Shown: positions 34,601-47,465, counted from the first letter of the stretch. The stretch is 64,000 bases of DNA from Mucor racemosus (GCA_027405735.1 JAPEHQ010000002.1:1798001-1862000), one strand, 5' to 3'. Notes: generated from the sequence alone by a model not told the origin. Program-made: numbers and translations.

Positions 34601-35185
34601 AGGTGTCGACGACAGATATCAGATATTGCACAGATACCTCATAGCTATCAACTGTTGGTTCAAATCATTTTAGCTCACCGTGGCCAGGGGTGCGCCAAAA
34701 ATCAGATATCAATAGCTGATAACCGCCAGGTAAATAATCAAAAGAACCAAACGCAGATAGAATAAACCCCATATCAGGATGAGCTAAAAGAAAGTTAAAC
34801 AAGCAGAGCCACTTGTTTTTCTTTTACTCAAACCTAGATACTAGGAAAGTTTATGATAAAAGCTTCGTTAAAATTTCACGCACCAGCCGTTACTTTAACG
34901 TCGAAACTCCCACCTAACCTTCATCAGTCACGTATGGAACTTTATCTTGTGAGATACTATAGTAGGTCTTAGCCAACAACGGATAAGGCACATACAAGAT
35001 AGACTCGTGATTCCACCAAACTATATGGTTTTGCTTCATCAAATTTACCTGGTTGTCATTAAAAAAAAGGAAAAAACAGGGGGCCTTCGTGTTTTTGAAT
35101 AAACCCTAAAATTTGAATTCCATTGATGACGTCTTCAAAATTTTGTGTAATTTGATTGAGAAGCTGTTTATATACCGAAAAATCC
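34601..35185. other. Gene-free flank
   Basis: Positions 34657-34815 resemble 26937-27115 on the other side of the minisatellite (shared CAAATCATTT, CAAAAAT(C/T)AGATA, GAGCTAAAA blocks). No coding sequence was recognised. Confidence 0.4.
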
Positions 35186-36543
35186 GGCTGTCATATCATA
35201 GATCCATTAAAAAATTGCAAAAGCGAGCCCGTAGAGCAACGCCGTAATTGAGCATAGCAAGATTGAATGGCTATGTCGTATATTTTCAGGATTGATAAAT
35301 AGTACTTAAAAAAGAATACAATTATAAAAGAATGAGTAATTAATCAGTTCTTCAACTGTATAATAAAAACAAGATATCGTTTATTTAGATGTAAAAGTAT
35401 GGCCTTTTATATTGATTAGACATTGAGATCCTGAGATGTAATTTAAGGCACTATTGAACTATTGGATCTGTTTGATAGTAATCTATGGATTGAAATGGAT
35501 CAATCATAATTTAACCGTTCTTGCAGAGCTTGTGAGTTGTGTTGTTTCAATGCTGCGCTAAATATGCTTGGATGTTGATTTGATAACTACTTGATTGGTT
35601 AACTGCTGGGATGAAATAATGTGGTGTCATAATTGAGGTCCAAGCGTTCTTGGTAATTACTGGATTAAACTTGGTACGCTAGGAGTTTCTTATATCCGAT
35701 ATCAAGACTTGCACTTCAATACATGTCGTAGTCAATAGATTGTAAGATGTATTGATACTGTAGAAGGTGATAATGTATGATACTAGTAGGTGGAATACAA
35801 CAGGCTAAGTCTCGTATACTATGGTATATATCTAAGTTTTAAATGAAAAAAAGCGTTTTTTTAAACTTTTCTTATATTTAACCATGTGCGGTCTGAAAAT
35901 TCAGTTTTTGTAGCGGACATTTTTCGGGGCTCATTTTACCCTTACCAACACTCATGATTTTGATCAAAAAACAGGAAAATCAAATTTTGATACCAAAATC
36001 AACGTTTAAATATACTACATTATGAGAGAAAATTGTAGGCATAGCTAATACATATTTTGTAAAAGCTTAATATTAAATGTCAAGTAATAAAAATTTGCAC
36101 TTTTGCCCCAAAAACGGATTTTTGGTTAAAGAATTTTCATGTAATATTTTACAATAAAAATGTTTGTTGTTTTTGATTGAGCAAGTAGAGCACTAAATTC
36201 TGTATATGTGTATACTTTTTGTTTTCATAATTGGTAGTATAATTAACTCTAAATTTGCAAAATCAAAAAAGAAAAATTAAAAAATGTCAAAATTGATGAT
36301 CTGGACAAAAATAATTTTTAAAATTAATATTCCGCTTGTAAGCCTTGTAAGTCTTAAAAATAAGAGATTTTATAATACTGAAGAACGTTTTCAAGATTTT
36401 ACGGTGCTGTACCCACTTAATTCAAGCTTATTACTGTAAAAATTTATACGTGTTAATATTGTGTGGTAGTTTATTTGATGATAATATAGTCTTACTTGAT
36501 AATCAATGTGCTAGAGGTGATTCACATTAAGTTTTATTCTTAC
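35186..36543. repeat. Repeat family A, copy 2 (contains solo LTR)
   Basis: It matches 340-1127, but an LTR-like sequence is inserted at 35274-35802. Outside the insertion the two copies are highly similar. The right end passes into a dynein intermediate chain fragment, as in copy 1. Confidence 0.85.
35274..35802. mobile_element. Solo LTR, family D
   Basis: 529 bp starting TGTCGTATATTTTC and ending GGAATACAACA, flanked by a perfect 5-bp duplication GGCTA (35269-35273 and 35803-35807). Repeat A copy 1 (about 435) shows the uninterrupted site, cggctaagtc. This proves a clean insertion, and the TG...CA ends with 5-bp duplication indicate a recombined LTR retrotransposon. The parent element's coding region is not in the window. 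Confidence 0.8.
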
Positions 36544-36650
36544 CATTCCAACATCATCATAAACATAAACATGACCATCATTGGGACCTATTGCTACCTT
36601 TTTATTCTCTTTGTCCCAAGTCAATTTATTCAATGCTTTACCAGGCCAAA
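36544..36650 (-). pseudogene. Dynein intermediate chain WD40 exon relic, copy 2
   Basis: On the minus strand it reads PGKALNKLTWDKENKKVAIG, then PNDGHVYVYDDVGM, ending at a GTAAGA donor. This is closer to a working WD repeat than the copy at 1128-1308 (the W is kept) but is truncated upstream, where stops appear at once. It is an isolated exon with no neighbours of the gene, carried at the edge of repeat A. Confidence 0.65.
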
Positions 36651-37560
36651 CTTACTTTTACCCTATAAAAATTGATTTATTAGTAAAATCAATTAACAAC
36701 AAGCTAATATGTAATAATTATGGTGTACCTTTGATAGTTGGTAGTGGTATACAAGACAACATCTTGTTTTCCTCTTCTTAGCTGCTGTTGGCCACTAAAT
36801 AGAAATAAATTCTTTTTAGAACTAAATAGACTAACATGAGTTTATTCATTCATTCAAATCAAATAGATACTATACATATTTTTACAACCACAAATTTTTC
36901 TGTAGGTAGATATCGACTTTAGACCAAAAAATCATTCATTATAACGTAGATAATGGAACAAAATGATTAAGTCCTGGATGCTTTTTTTGTTTGAAAAAGA
37001 TATTATAACGCGCCCTAACATTAACAGTTAATAATTTATTTCCAAATAAACAATAGGAAAAACATGTACTTGTACCTGCTACTTGATTTCAGTTTATGAA
37101 AAAATATTGGTCTTTTTATTGTAGTTTTAAACGTAAATAAAAGAGCTGAGGAAAGAGTAGGGAAGAAAAAAGATTTTGTGTGTTATAAACAGGAATTCAC
37201 AAAGGCATAAATACTTTTAGTGTTACCAAACAGGCTGTTGTCGTTGTTCTTCCCATTTGGTCCCCGAAAGAAGAACATGGGCAGAACTCTTTCAAAGCCC
37301 AAATTTCAAATTGATATATCTCGTCAATAAGGCAATTCTGTTGAATCAGAATAGCTCACATCTGTTTTAAACCATTCAAATTATCTTTGTCGTTAATTAT
37401 ATTATGATTGATATACTTTAGTAAATTGACTAAAAATCCTTTATCTCATTGCTTTGCTTATCTGGGCTGTCTGATCGACACAAAACTTCTTATTCTGCCC
37501 ATCTGTGCAGATCATTATGCCCATGGGAAGCATAGTTCGGCCTTAATGTGCTTAAAAAGA
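36651..37560. other. Gene-free stretch
   Basis: A minus-strand segment at about 36705-36790 (SGQQQLRRGKQDVVLYTT, followed by a donor-like GGTACACC) has protein-like character but no identified family. The rest shows nothing recognisable. Confidence 0.35.
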
Positions 37561-38075
37561 TCCACGACTTTGAGGCTTCATATCTCTGCAAAAATTTAAG
37601 CTATGTTAACACTTTCTAAAAATAGAAAAACTTATTTGTTTTGAAACGCTCTATAACACATATGATAGTGTATGTATTTTTTGAGCACATTTATTTTTCT
37701 GACAGTTTTTTTGGTGTTTTTTTTTAATATTCATGTCATCAACCTCGTTAAGCTCTCTCATAAAATGTCAAAAGAATCTCAAGAAATAACCTTGCCAGAA
37801 TATTACACATTTATACATATTAATTATAATTATTACTAGAGTTTTACTATCTAAAAATATGATGTAAATCAATGATCCGCATTGATTTACTGTAACACTA
37901 GAATTATAGACTGAGACATTGCATGTGAAACCTACGATAAGTATTGACATAACATCTCAGACCTAATTTAGTTTTTCTCAAAATACATTGATTTAACGTG
38001 GAGATATCTTTCTCAAAATGCGTACAAAGAAATACCTGCGTTTTTAGCTTCAATTTTACCCTTTTATACCATCAT
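37561..38075 (-). repeat. Repeat family F, degraded partial copy
   Basis: It retains the blocks with ggcttcatatctctgcaaaa, the aacctcgttaagctctctca stretch and the gtggagatatctt stretch. About 200 bp of unrelated sequence lies inside (about 37770-37970). Confidence 0.7.
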
Positions 38076-39895
38076 ATTTGACATCTTAGATTGAGATTTT
38101 AAGCGGGGGAAAAACAAGTGTTTTACTTTTGAAGCCTTTATACTCGCTGAAAAATCAAGATGATTAGAAATACCTCTTTTGTCAATATTCTGTAGCATCT
38201 CAAGTATATCTTACATTTTTCATTTCCTGATTATCTATTGAAATGGGGGCACGCTCCGATTTTGAATATCACCACATCCATATAAAATCATATAATCAGA
38301 TATGCATATGTGACTGAGCTTGAATCCAAAAAGTGTTCAAATGGAAAAAAAATCCAAAAAAATCCAAAAAAAACCTTGTATGTTTAATTACTCACAAAAA
38401 TGCATAGTAAGTTGAACTAGCGTATTAAATATCTTGGGTTCATTTTTTAATTCTGAATCGATCTATGTAGGTTTTGAAAATGTTTTTCTCATAAAATCTC
38501 TAGTAAATTTAATGTCAAATTTTAAAGGTTTTTGATCAAAAAGTACCCTTCATTCAAATGCAATCCTAAAATATTTTGTTTTCACATTATACGCAACAAA
38601 ATTATCTACAGAATGAGTATTTATAGGTAGCTGTAGCCCTATTTTTTGTGGGGAAATTAATTTTTTTGATCATTTTTTTTGGTCGGCGAAAATTGATCCT
38701 TGTATATCCTCGTCCAAAATGGATCGTTTTTTTATCACCAAAAATCAATCATTCAATCTCAATTTTCTCGACCAAAAATCAATATTTTTTGACGAGATAA
38801 AATTCGTTAGATAGACGTTAATGAGTACTATCCTATGGTTTTAGCTTTGCATACCTGTCATCCCTTCATGGATCTCTATAACAGAAAAAGTGCTCTCACA
38901 AAATTTATAAAAAAATAAAAAAAGTCTTCACAACAACCCAAAACCTAGATATCCCGGTAGAGAATGAAAAATGAAGTAGACTTTACTTAATAACCATCAT
39001 TGCAATACCTTAGTATTCTCTCGACTTATTTTCACTTCAAATGTGGTTTCTCAATTTTAAGCTGGCCATTTTTGAATCATTCAAATTTATGAAACAACCA
39101 CTATAGTAACCATCCTTGTTCCATTAAATAAAATTTGTAATCGGCACAATGTTGAATTAATGAGTACTGTTTTTGAAAAACAATTCTGCTAAAATTGTCC
39201 ACCAGCACGAATATTCACCTTATTTTCCTTGTTTTGTCCTATAAAATTGTTGAAACTAGACTTGGCATTAAGAATTATATATCAAAATATGTGGAAGAAT
39301 AAATTGATCAACAACTTTTAATATGTATTCAAGTAAGACTTTATAATGAAATTTAAGGGTTGCCATAGGTGTACTTAGGAATGGGCTTCGATTCGAGTTT
39401 GAATCGAGTTTTAACGGAAACGGCCATTCGATTCGAGTTGGAAAACGGCCCGTTCTTTTGTAACCCAGATAAAAAACGGGGTGGGAGCAAGTATTGGTTT
39501 GCCTTAAGGAGGCTGTTAATAGCAACATTGTCAAGTTAATATGGGATTATGAATTGATAATAGCATATTTGACAGTTTCACAACTTGAAGTATTTTTTCA
39601 ATCCTGTTTTCGAGCTTAGCTAACAAAAAAAGAAAAGAAGAAACTCGAATACCCTCATTCGAGTTTGCATAAAAAACGGCCCGTTAAAGCAGTCAAACTC
39701 GGTTAACCGTAATACGATGCGTTGTTTGTGAAATCCTAGGTGTACTGTATATACTAGAATCCAGCAAAATTTATACCACAAAAATCTCGGCAAAATTCAT
39801 AGATGCAGTAAAATAAATTGCATATTCGTTTTCAGCAGCCAATTTTACCCCAGAAAACTTGATTGTCTGATACCTAGCAATACTTTTGTAAAAAA
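38076..39895. repeat. Repeat families E and B, copy 3 (contains MITE)
   Basis: Collinear with 3640-5060 at high similarity, from the taagcgggg block to the cagcagccaattttacccca block. A MITE (39376-39738) interrupts it; copy 1 near 4920 gives the empty site. Confidence 0.85.
39376..39738 (+). mobile_element. hAT-like 363-bp MITE, copy 3
   Basis: 363 bp, TAGGAATGGG...GAAATCCTA, flanked by a perfect 8-bp duplication GGTGTACT (39368-39375 and 39739-39746). Nearly identical to the copy at 26451-26813. Confidence 0.9.
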
Positions 39896-40419
39896 AATGT
39901 GAAAATTCTCCAGATTGTTAAAATTACAAAAAAGAAAAAACAAAACAAAACCAAACAAGATTTACAGTTACAAGGTTTAGGGGACCAAAAATTATCCAAA
40001 AAAACTACCCCTGAAACTTTAATATGTAATAAAACATTGAAAAACAAGAAGATTTAGCATAAAAACCTTTAAGTGCAAGTGATTTATCAAAATATGTTTA
40101 AGTTAAATAAAATTAGAAATTTCATCAAGTAAAGAGATATCGTTTATTGGAATGAAATTAATAGGGTTTATATACTATTTGATTTGGGGAATTAATGATG
40201 TGATAAGGTAGTTCAGATGTTATTTGATCGTAATGTGTTATGTTGGAATATCATGTTGAAATATCGCACTGGCGTATTATGCTTTTGTACCATGCTTCTA
40301 TACCATGCTTTTAGGAGCATTGTATAGTTAATGTTCAATTAAGTAACTTCCGGTTCCGGATATGTTATTGTTTTCTTTTTTGAATTTGACATGATCCGGT
40401 TTAAGAATGATACATCAGC
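39896..40419. other. Gene-free AT-rich stretch
   Basis: A short piece near 40050-40075 (gatttagcataaaaaccttt) matches the family E head near 3575. No gene was seen. Confidence 0.4.
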
Positions 40420-40575
40420 AAGCTTATTAAAATCTCGAGATATTTAGCATCTTAGATTGAGATTTTAAGCGGTGAAAAAAAAATATTTCAGTTTTGAAGT
40501 CTTTATACTTGCTAAAAAAAATGAAGATGAATAGAAATAACTCTTTTGCCAATATTTTGTAGCATCTCAAGTATA
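40420..40575. repeat. Repeat family E, partial copy
   Basis: It matches 3608-3760 and 38070-38215 (blocks attaaaatctcgagatattt and gtagcatctcaagtat). It is followed by a reverse-transcriptase fragment instead of family B. Confidence 0.7.
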
Positions 40576-40587
40576 GTCCTGCTTTCA

Positions 40588-40740
40588 GTTGTAGAAAAGC
40601 AAATTGATGAGTGGCTGAAGACAGAAGTTATTGGGCGTTCGAGGACCATTTTTTTATTCAACAGATCTTTGGCTTTGTTAAAAGTACCAAATCACGACAA
40701 ATTTAGAAGCATTATAGATTATCGTATATTCCAATTATAA
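40588..40740 (+). pseudogene. Reverse transcriptase fragment of a gypsy-like element
   Basis: About 50 codons (VVEKQIDEWLKTEVIG, then LALLKVPNHDKFRSIIDYR) resemble the start of a Ty3/gypsy RT domain: the EKQL.EWL..GVI helix, then the (P/A)L.L.KK....RF.IDYR strand. The sequence differs from the RT of the intact chromovirus in this window, so it derives from another element. No RT catalytic part follows. Confidence 0.5.
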
Positions 40741-40889
40741 TTTAAAATGCAATTGAGCTTATTTTTATGGAATGCGATTCCTTTATATCTAGAATTAATG
40801 CAACTGCGATTTTATGAGCAGGATGTGGTTAATAAGGTTCACTATGACCTCCATTTCATCTGGTATTGAATTAAAATAATTACTTAATT

Positions 40890-41590
40890 TAGGGTTTTCA
40901 GAATTTGGGATGAGGGTATACAGGGGAAAAATTGAAGCTGGAAACGAAAGTATCTCTTTCTACATATTTTTGAGGATATCTCCACGAAAAATCAATATTT
41001 TGAAGAAAACTAAATTGGGTCCGAGAGAGCTCAATGAGGTTAATTACATGAATGTAAAAAAAAGTGCTGCTTAATACAGCTAATATTTTGAAATTTACTA
41101 CGAAAATGTGAAAAAAATGAAAAAAAAATAAAAGTGCTCAGGATATTTTTGTACTGATATATGTTATAGAGCACTTCAAAACAAGTAAGTTTTATTATTA
41201 AAAAGTGTTAGCATAGCTTAATGTTTCGTAGAGATATGAAGGCTCGAAGTTTTTAATTTTTATCAATGAAATACCTATAAAAATCTGAAACATTAGCACT
41301 AGAAAAGCTATACCAACTGCAAAAAATAGGATATTTCCGGATACTCGTTTTTAGATTAAAGTTGAGCATCTCAGGTACATTGATATGTAATTTTTTCTTG
41401 GTATTGTTTAGTAAAAAAAAAGTAGAGGAGGTATGAAAAGTGAAACCTAGTTTCCAAAGAAAAAGCAATGTTTTTGAGTCTTTCGTGAGATAAGATAAAC
41501 TTAGGGATAGGTAGCATAACTCGACCAATTTATATCTATTTAGTAATGTCTAAGGTATATCACCATAAGCGCTTAGTATGAGGCTAGTTG
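40890..41590 (+). repeat. Repeat family F, partial copy
   Basis: It matches 12445-13165 in the same orientation, including the ccacgaaaaatcaatatttt motif and the tcgtagagatatgaaggct block. The frame conserved at 12459 and 22893 is broken here by a stop soon after the common block. Confidence 0.8.
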
Positions 41591-42925
41591 TAGAAAAGAG
41601 TGCAGGTTCCATTTTTATTAATTCTTCAAGAAAATTTATACAAAATAAGAGAAAAATGACAGCAGGCTTTAGAATTAAACAACCAAAACAATTCATAGAG
41701 GCTGATATTTGGCATGTTAGTATATGTTCCCATGAGCTACATAGATTTGCAAGTTTGAGCTTATTTGTATTAATATTGGTGAAAATCCGCCGACTTTTCA
41801 GATTGATTTACTCATAAGTAACTATTGAAATTACAAATGATTTGAATCACAATAATTATTAATTCGCCTTTAAAAGTACATCTAAAAAATGCATTACAAA
41901 ATGGGCCAGACACTAGGTGGGGCTTCGATCTAAATTTGCTACAACAACTTATGGTCGTGGAAGATGAAATTTTAAATCATGATACAAAAAATGCTTTGCC
42001 ATCTCTGACAGAACTTAATGTCATTTGGGTCATTATATATTAAGAAATAAATAATTGCTCACGATATACTCGTTGATAAATTTTGCTCATTAACATACAT
42101 AGAAAGACAATTATTGGAAATAGCATTTTATGCGTAGGAATATTTATTTCATAAAATCAAGTTTGCTATTCGATGTATATCAGTTACATAGTATACTCTT
42201 AAAAATAGAGAAAATTGAATATGTAAGGTGAAAAATGTACAGCAAAAATAAAGGTTTTGAAGCTTCATCATGATGGTACCTTTATTTAAGCATGAGGAGG
42301 TTCACTTATATGTCTACCGTATGAGCTTATCCTACTGTCAAATACTAGAAAGATTACAGTAGTAGCATGTCAGGGTCATTAGTAATATGTTTCGTTACAC
42401 GATTTAATACAACCTATTTTCAATTACTACCTTGGATGATCAAAAGGATCAAAAACTTTAGAATAATACGTGCATAATAGGTTATATCGCTCATATTTAC
42501 AACTGACTCCTTTGAACATTTTCAAGGAGTGATGATCATTATTATTTTTTTTTACTGGTAACTTTAACCTTAATCTTTCTTGTCAAATATATTTGTATTT
42601 TTCTTGGTAAAAAATGGCACAATCAACAATACTTTTTTGTTTACACATAGAGCCTGCTGATTTGCTTAGTCGTCAGGTATCACTTGTCATGTGTAGTATA
42701 AAATGCAGACATTTGCAGCATACATCTGACTTGTTACATGACTACAGCAGCATAATAGTATTAAAATGCCTTGATTTATAAACATCAAAGCTGCTGATAT
42801 TACATTGTAAAATTATATTAAAAATAATGAGAGATAAAATAATGGATACAAAATGACTATAATGTAAGGTATATTAAGTAATTAGTGATGATTTTGATTT
42901 CTTCACTTGTCCTCTGCATTTCTCG
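41591..42925. other. Gene-free stretch with one protein-like fragment
   Basis: Plus-strand positions 41846-42043 form a 66-codon frame of good protein character (for example LQNGPDTRWGFDLNLLQQL), closed by stops on both sides. The family is not recognised and no start or splice partner was found. It is probably a relic. Nothing else was supported. Confidence 0.35.
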
Positions 42926-44325
42926 CTAAACTAAATGTGCTCTTCGATTTCTTTCAAATTCTTCCTGATCGCTACTATTTCCTCTTCCCATTAATAATGA
43001 GAGTCTAGGAAAGGTAGAATACGAAGGTGGTGAATAAGTCGGTGCTCCTTCTCGGCGACGTGATGGTATAGGTATTGATGCATAATTGCTATTGTTGGTA
43101 CCGCGAACATGCTGGATTAATGGAGTATTATCGTCAACATCCTCATCTTCATCATTTATGATGCTGTTTGATCCAACAATTGAGGGTATATCGCAATGGT
43201 TATGATTTTCTTGTTGTTCTGCTCCTAGTAAATGACTTGTCTCGCCTATCCTTCCTCTCTCCAATAATAAGGATCCAGCCTCATAACCATAAGCAGGTGG
43301 AGGTGCTAACGTGCCTTGAACTGGCGCTAATCCCCATTTCTTTACATTTGCTTCAACAAATACAAATCCTATCATTATAAAAAGATCAATCAGATTAGCG
43401 AGGGGGGTTATATATTTTATAAACAAATTACATACCCATTTGACCTAGATTTACATGAATTTGGCATGGACCATTTGCTCCAATGGTGGGAAATAAGTTA
43501 TATCTTAAACCAAAGCAAGCTTCATCTAATTTTCTACCATTTCGTGTAAAAAATACAGTGCCTGTACGATGACGATAACCGACGCCAATCACATCACCTT
43601 CATCATAAGTAAATCCGTAAGATCTTCCAACAAAAGGGTTATTAAAATGCTTATTTCCTGTATGGCTGAAATAGCCAACAGAATGCTTATTCCAACCTAA
43701 ATTTTAAATGTTAGTTATCTTGTTGATTTTTCAATTAAAACAAATATTAACCTGGTAATCGCCAATAAGGGTAAGGTTTAGTTGCTACACCAACAGAAAC
43801 AATTGTATTTGTAGGCTTTTCAAACATCTTGGCTTCCCAATAATAAACCTCTTGATTTCTTGGTAATGGTAAATTTGTTTGTACACAGCATTCGCCAGAA
43901 GAGAACTGAATCTCAGTTCTAGCAGATACAAAACTTGTAGATTCCATATCCCATTCAAATTCAAATGCTGCAACACCTTTCTCTTGAATGCTAACGTATT
44001 GTGATAATGTTATATCAGTTGAAATGCTTTCTGGTGGATGTCTTGTTTGAAATGCTACAACTACTTTAGTAATCTAATTCAATAAAGCTATAAAAATACT
44101 TTATTTACATTTAGCTTGCTCGTAACTTAAGCGAGCATCTTCTGATAAACTAGCCAACAATGCAGGCGTTTCAACAATGGTTTCTACACATATAGAATCT
44201 TCCCCATAATAAAATAATAGTTCTCCGCTAGCCTTTGTAAAGCATAATAATACGAATATAACAAAAAGAAATACAACCACACCAACTAACAATATCCAAG
44301 TATAGCTGGAATCGGTATCATCCAT
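42926..44325 (-). CDS. SSH4: Ssh4/Ear1-like SPRY protein, ubiquitin-ligase adaptor
   Basis: Four exons (44325-44109, 44054-43752, 43696-43436, 43368-42926) give 407 residues. One N-terminal membrane segment (about 10-30: WILLVGVVVFLFVIFVLLCF) is followed by a B30.2/SPRY domain (about 120-260) with FEWD, QEVYYWEAKM, SVGVATKPYPYWRLPGW, SVGYFSH, GDVIGVGY and NGRKLDEACFGL motifs. The cytosolic tail has PPAY and PPSY, the PPxY signals bound by Nedd4/Rsp5 ligases. Membrane anchor + SPRY + PPxY is the architecture of yeast Ssh4 and Ear1, which bring Rsp5 to cargo at endosome and vacuole membranes. The gene lies 136 bp downstream of BCS1 on the same strand. Confidence 0.88.
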
Positions 44326-44375
44326 TTTCTTGTTTTTGAAGATTGATAATTATTTCGTTTTTAATTTATTTCAAG

Positions 44376-44407
<32 letters not shown>

Positions 44408-44461
44408 GGAGACACCATGTAAATTTTTTAAAATGGAGCAAAAAAATTTTCCAATTTAGTG

Positions 44462-45839
44462 TTACAATTGATTCCATAAAGAATCTGCTTGATCAACAGC
44501 TTCCTTTGGTTTATCCTTATAATATACAAAATGACCTTGTAAACTTGCTGTACTGATATCTTTTCCTCGGACCTTTTCAACAAACTTGTCAGCTAATGAT
44601 TCATCATCATAAAATCTCAAAAACATTTTTCTAGTTTGGAAATCTGTTGCATTTCCGAGATATTCTTTCAAATCAACTCTTCCAGGTCGAACTAAGGCAG
44701 GATCTAATTTCTCTACATGATTGGTTGTAAGGAAGATAATTCTTTCTTCCGCTGATGCTACACCATCTAATGAATTTAACAGGCCACTGAATGTAATCAT
44801 TGATTGATATCCTTGGTTATCAGATTGTGCTCTCTTTGTAAAGGCTGCATCGATATCCTCCAATAACATGATACTGCGTTCGGGTACATTACTTAGCAAG
44901 TGATTCAATCGATCGTCAGTTAATCCTCTTTCAGATAAATTAAGTATACAAATGTTATATTCAAGTTCGCCCTGAAATAAAATGAAATTATGAAATGATT
45001 CTAGATTCAAATGTCAAATAAAAACTTACGGCTAATGCTTGAATAAAACTACTTTTACCACTTCCAGGTGGTCCATATAATAAGTAGCCTCTTCTATAAG
45101 GAATGCCTCTTTCATTATACCATTTGCCATTACCAATAAAAGCCTTTACGTCCTCTACAATTCGTTCTTTTATCCCGTTGTCTAAAATGACTGATTCAAG
45201 CATACGTCTACGTCTAGGCATACCAAAAGGTCTCCATTCAGGTCCATAAGAAGTATACAATACAGTTTTGCCCTCTTGCTTTTTCAATGCCATCTCCTGT
45301 GCTTCATGAAGTAACTCCTTGAACACATGTCTATCTCTACTTAAAGTTGTAATAGTAATTGTCTCCCATGGTGATCCTGTTGATAAATCCATCATTTTTC
45401 CATCTCTTTGTCTTTGAACTTGCATCCAAATATTACGCCATTTGAAGAAATGAGTACCTGGTCCCGGCACTAGGCCAAATTTTGTGCTGACACTACCATT
45501 ATCATGTTGGCGATAACTTGTTTCGACAGATAAGTGTTGAACTTGTCTTTTAGGTGCTTGTTGTGACATCCACTGAAGAAACCAAAGGTAAGATTTATCT
45601 TTAGATGGGATCTCGAGAGTAACTAAGAGTCTTCTACGAAGTGCACTTGCCCCCAGCATACTTCCTTTACGCAAAAGTGAAAGACCTGCACCTACACCCA
45701 TTAACCCGAAACCAGCAGAAAACAATGGATTAGAAGTAACAGTACTCCAAAGTCCTTGCTTCTCTGGTTTCTCAATGGTAGGCAATGAATCTGTTGAGGT
45801 TGGTGGCTGTTGTTGCTGTAAAGTCTCTAATAATGCCAT
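44462..45839 (-). CDS. BCS1: Mitochondrial AAA chaperone BCS1
   Basis: Two exons (45839-45030, 44971-44462) give 439 residues, the normal BCS1 length. A membrane-proximal segment (about 35-60) is followed by the BCS1 N-terminal domain ([71 protein letters not shown]). The AAA domain has Walker [10 protein letters not shown] and Walker [11 protein letters not shown], and the second-region-of-homology arginine stretch is [21 protein letters not shown]1 moves the folded Rieske protein across the inner membrane during complex III assembly. The intron lies just after Walker A. Confidence 0.95.
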
Positions 45840-47465
45840 AATTTATAATTATAGTTTTGACAGCAAAAGAAAATAATAAACTGATTACAATACAGGGGCG
45901 CAATGAATAAAAAGTTGCTTAGATGTCCGGTTCGGATGGAAAAAGAGTACTGTCTTGTATCAAATTTAAGAAGCCAAATTACTGTTTCAAGGATTGTTTT
46001 TAGCCGCTGGACGTAGCAGATTTTAACAAAATAGCTTGAAATATGTTTTTAAATATGTCGAAAACATTTACGAATATTTCATCTTGATGAAAGTTGTTTG
46101 CCTATAGATATTTTAGCAACTTAAATTAATCGCTATTTTGAGCCACCTGCAGCAATATTGTGCTACTATCACAAAAATAGGCGCTTTAATGCAAAATAAA
46201 ATGTAATGTCAACATTATTCATTACTTGTTGGTCAAATGGATGCATTAAAGTATAAAAATACAACTAAATCATATGATGAATGTCTTTATATAAGTAATT
46301 TATGCTGAAACCATCAGAAAAATGACATTTTTAAAGAATTGTTTTATACACTTTTTGCACAAATCTGGAGCTCAAATTCCGTCAAAACTATCTCTTAGAT
46401 CACAACCTTCTTCCTGTATTTTTATATCTAATTTTCTGAGTGATGAAAAACATGATCCAAATTGACCTCCAAACCCCTACAAGTATAGGCAAAAATTGGT
46501 CGATTTCGTTCAATCCCTATTTTGACCCCGAAAATGGGATTTTTTACTAAGGCTTTCCTAAGCTCAAAATGACCGAATTTCTTCAAAATATTATATCCAA
46601 GTATTTATTTTGTTATTGACTATTCTTAAATTAGATTTTTGCGAGAAAAACCGTTTTTTCTATTTTCCAAAATTGTGCAAATTTTTTAGTGAAAAATTCT
46701 CAAGTAAATACCATCATTCGATGCGTAATCCAACGCTCTTTTTGCGACTTTTAATAAACTACAACAATTTATATAATAATTTCCGGAGAAAATTTCGAAA
46801 AAGGGAAATTAATTTTCTAAAATGGCTTTTTTTTTCGAAATGGCGACCAACAAAAAATCGGTGTTTGAATACGGTTTTACTACTGCAAAATCATGCTTGT
46901 CAGAGCGTGAAATTGTCTGTAACAGCCTCTTTTCATAGTTTCCACTTGACAGCTATGCTTTTCCAGAGCCTAACTTATATCGCAAATACACCTTCACAAC
47001 AATTAGTACGTTTAGCGGTTTTTCTATGCTTTACTAATAATTAATTATAGGTTTTACATTTGTAAAATCTAAAACCCCCTCCCTCCCGTCGAGGAGAGTA
47101 ATTTGATTATAATGACTACTTCTGAAACACCTAGTAGGATCAAGTAAGTTTAAAAGCAACAATCAAGATGGAACTCGAGATGGCTTCATATCAGAATGGC
47201 GTGCTCCCTGAATGATCTACTATTTAGTCAATAGAAGAGGGGGAAGATAAAGGCAGCATTGATTGTGTTTTTTTTTTCAACCTGAATTTAACTCATGTAC
47301 ACATTTTCATACTGTTTGTTCCCGTTTGTCTGATTACTTGTATATCTGTACTATTTTATTTATACACAGGTATATATACAGTCATATCATAGCAAAACTG
47401 GATTGCATAATGCAAATATTTGAATGCGAAATATTTAAATGCCCGTGATAACTTTATTTCTCTTT
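45840..47465. other. Intergenic region, 1.6 kb
   Basis: It contains a repeat-like block at about 46330-47040 (aaaatgggattttttactaa, the atttttgcgagaaaaacc stretch and the aatcatgcttgtcagagcgt stretch) with no other copy in this window. A 144-codon plus frame (46610-47044) inside it has no protein character. No gene was supported. Confidence 0.45.

Noticed and set aside
46610..47044. A 144-codon plus-strand frame
   Set aside because: Very rich in Phe, Asn and Lys without domain character, inside a repeat-like AT-rich block.
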